DNA of 64,000 nt from NCBI RefSeq assembly GCF_014212135.1, contig NZ_JACJVQ010000003.1, forward strand, positions 1 through 64,000, read 5' to 3'. How positions within the stretch are numbered: the first letter of the stretch is position 1; the number at the start of each line of letters is the position of its first letter. This stretch comes from Cohnella thailandensis. Its GTDB lineage: Bacteria; Bacillota; Bacilli; Paenibacillales; Paenibacillaceae. This document shows positions 62,424 through 64,000 of this stretch, one piece after another. Position numbers and translations under genes: made by a program. Below the pieces are notes generated by a model, which worked only from the letters and a program-made list of their open reading frames with translations, did no database searches and had not been told where the DNA came from.

Positions 62424-63298
62424 AGACCCGATTCTCCCGTCGAATCGCTCTTCAGGAAGTCGGTTACTTTATTAAGGAAGGAAGCATGCTCTTCGATAAA
62501 CGGCATATGCCCGCTCTGCTCGAATACAACGAGCTTGGAGCCCGGAATCAGCCTGTGCATCTCCTCGGATTGGGAGATCGGGGTGATCCAATCGTATCTC
62601 GCTCCCACGATAAGAGTCGGCACGCGGAGACGCGGCAGCTTGTCTCGTACGTCGTAATTCGGAATAAAGTGCTTAAAGGTATGATTCGCAACCTCCAGGG
62701 ATCCGATCGGGCGGTTGCCCGTCTCCTGCATCACGACCTCATCCTGAACGTGGAAATAGAGAGGGTAGCAAATATCCCACCATCTGACCAGATGAGCGTC
62801 GTCCTCTATTCTTCCTTCGAACAGCTCGGGGATGACGGCCAGCTGCTCCGCCGTCGCCGCCCGGCTTGCATACTCCAAAGCCGCCGGGTAGAAATCCTTG
62901 CTAGGAGCCGTATTGACGAGCAGGAGCTTATCCAGCGATTCTGGATGCCTCGTGGCGTATACCTGGGCGACCATTCCGCCGAAGGAATGTCCCAGCACGC
63001 TGATCCTCCCGAAGCCCAAATAACGGCGAAGCTCCTCAAGGTCGTCGGCAAGCTGCTCCAGCGTGCACGTCGCGGGATCGACGCGTTCGGATTGCCCGTT
63101 GCACCTCTGGTCGACGTAGACGATCTGAACGTGTTCCGTAAGAGGGGTAAGCCACGGCTTGAAATCGGAATGGTCGCTGCCCGGCCCGCCGTGTACGGCG
63201 AATAGAACGGGCCGATGGACCATCCGGTCCTTCACCGGCACATACCCCGACCCTTCGATGTCGAAATAAAGACGAGTTCCGTTTATTTTCGCAAACAT
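62420..63298 (-). CDS. Proline-iminopeptidase-like alpha/beta hydrolase
   Basis: A 292-residue hydrolase with the oxyanion motif HGGPGSDHSD and YVDQRCNGQSE (both typical of proline iminopeptidases), nucleophile Ser in GHSFGGM, Asp in GARYDWITP and His in QSGHMPFIEE. It may cleave N-terminal proline from peptides or a related amide or ester. I placed the start at ATG 63298 (GTG 63304 is the alternative). Divergent from a MarR gene. Confidence 0.85.
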   Translation of the reverse strand: MFAKINGTRLYFDIEGSGYVPVKDRMVHRPVLFAVHGGPGSDHSDFKPWLTPLTEHVQIVYVDQRCNGQSERVDPATCTLEQLADDLEELRRYLGFGRISVLGHSFGGMVAQVYATRHPESLDKLLLVNTAPSKDFYPAALEYASRAATAEQLAVIPELFEGRIEDDAHLVRWWDICYPLYFHVQDEVVMQETGNRPIGSLEVANHTFKHFIPNYDVRDKLPRLRVPTLIVGARYDWITPISQSEEMHRLIPGSKLVVFEQSGHMPFIEEHASFLNKVTDFLKSDSTGESGL

Positions 63299-63484
63299 TG
63301 CCACACTTCGCTTTCTCGATGTCGATTACAACCATGCTTCCCATTATCCAATACGGGCAATCTCGGGTCAACAACCCCGGAGAACGGCGCTAAACGAATG
63401 TAAAACGAGAGTAGACAAAGGTGCCTTATTTCGTAAATTCTAAGTAAAATAGGAGATAAAGGCGTATTTTAAAAGGATTTTTAT

Positions 63485-63513
63485 TTTACAGCTTAGAAGG
63501 CTTGAATTAAAAT
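63485..63513 (+). promoter_or_regulatory. MarR gene promoter
   Basis: TTTACA (63485-63490) and TAAAAT (63508-63513) are 17 bases apart, about 30 bases before the MarR start. GCCTTAT and ATAAAGGC upstream (63423 and 63457 regions) form a spaced inverted repeat. Confidence 0.6.
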
Positions 63514-63544
63514 GATTCTGATCCGTTGAAAGCAGGTGACGTCA

Positions 63545-63994
63545 TTGAGCACGGAATTCCAAGTCAGTCCCGACATGATCGTTCAGATGTACAATCAAAT
63601 ATCCAAGCACTTCTCCAGCCAGCGCGTACGGAAGCTTGCCGAACATCTAAGGAAAAACGATTTATCGCTCAACCAGTTTTCGGTCTTGAACATCGTTCAC
63701 CACCAGAAGGATTGCTCCTCCATTCACTTGGCTAATCATCTGTCCCTCAAGGCCGCATCCATGACCTATATTATCGACTTATTGGTAAAGAGGGGGCTAG
63801 TCGATCGAATAGAAAACCCTGACGATCGCAGAAGCCACTTCATTAATTTGACCGAAGAGGGAGCGAAGCTTCTCACCGTTCCCGAAGACGCCGAAGATCT
63901 CGCAAGATCCTTCGAGAACATGGAGCAAGAAGAGCTGAATATGCTTTATCTCTCTCTCGGAATTTTAAAGAATAAATTACTTAAATCGACATGA
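63545..63994 (+). CDS. MarR family transcriptional regulator
   Basis: A 149-residue winged-helix regulator: LSLNQFSVLNIVHHQKDCSSIHLANHLSLKAASMTYIIDLLVKRGLVDRIENPDDRRSHFINLTEEGAKLL covers the helix-turn-helix and wing with the DDRR motif. It is divergent from the hydrolase-DUF1684 operon and a likely regulator of it. The TTG at 63545 has AGGTG seven bases upstream, better than the GTG at 63536. Confidence 0.9.
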   Translation: MSTEFQVSPDMIVQMYNQISKHFSSQRVRKLAEHLRKNDLSLNQFSVLNIVHHQKDCSSIHLANHLSLKAASMTYIIDLLVKRGLVDRIENPDDRRSHFINLTEEGAKLLTVPEDAEDLARSFENMEQEELNMLYLSLGILKNKLLKST

Positions 63995-64000
63995 CAAGTA

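Overview
The window looks like a chromosomal segment from a high-GC, endospore-forming member of the Firmicutes, most likely Paenibacillaceae (Cohnella/Paenibacillus-like). The reasons are the block dnaX-ybaB-recR-yaaL-bofA leading into an rRNA operon, the block rpoE-pyrG-spo0F-murA-rho-rpmE, sporulation genes (bofA, spo0F, a YhcN/YlaJ-type lipoprotein, ywhD), and Gram-positive RNA switches. The assignment rests on gene content and protein character only. I see no insertion sequence, prophage, CRISPR array or tRNA.

Region 1 (1-22.6 kb) is a core block almost entirely on the minus strand. It contains the 5' end of a 16S gene with tandem promoters; bofA, yaaL, recR, ybaB and dnaX; a PAS histidine kinase; SRP RNA; a sporulation lipoprotein; rpmE; a radical SAM protein; rho with a roughly 400-residue low-complexity tail; murA, spo0F, pyrG and rpoE; a plus-strand subtilase; argS with a DUF1934 gene behind an arginine T-box; an Aer-like chemoreceptor; and speE. 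Several controls can be read directly: a GGGC-start attenuator before pyrG, a sigma-H-type promoter before spo0F, the T-box, and a terminator hairpin before the lipoprotein gene that also contains its ribosome binding site.

Region 2 (22.7-31.4 kb) is mostly plus strand and concerns the cell envelope: a class A penicillin-binding protein, ywhD, a TetR/membrane-protein pair, an M1-type metallopeptidase with a membrane protein, and a c-di-AMP riboswitch in front of a secreted NlpC/P60 hydrolase.

Region 3 (31.4-44.4 kb) is accessory: two short-chain dehydrogenases, the adaA-adaB alkylation-repair operon, a glucuronate isomerase operon with a divergent AraC regulator, a manganese/zinc-type ABC importer, a Fur-box-controlled siderophore-type ATPase, and an ATP-grasp protein of the YheC/YheD kind.

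Region 4 (44.5-47.7 kb) is the most intriguing part: a tight three-gene operon with an ANL-type adenylating enzyme followed by SbnA and SbnB homologues, which together should make L-2,3-diaminopropionate. No siderophore synthetase is nearby, so the end product is unknown.

Region 5 (47.9-64 kb) holds an alpha/beta hydrolase, a YkuI-like EAL protein, two nucleases, MerR, TetR, AraC and MarR regulators (the TetR gene appears to be leaderless), an oligopeptide ABC transporter operon, and a proline-iminopeptidase-like hydrolase with a DUF1684 partner.
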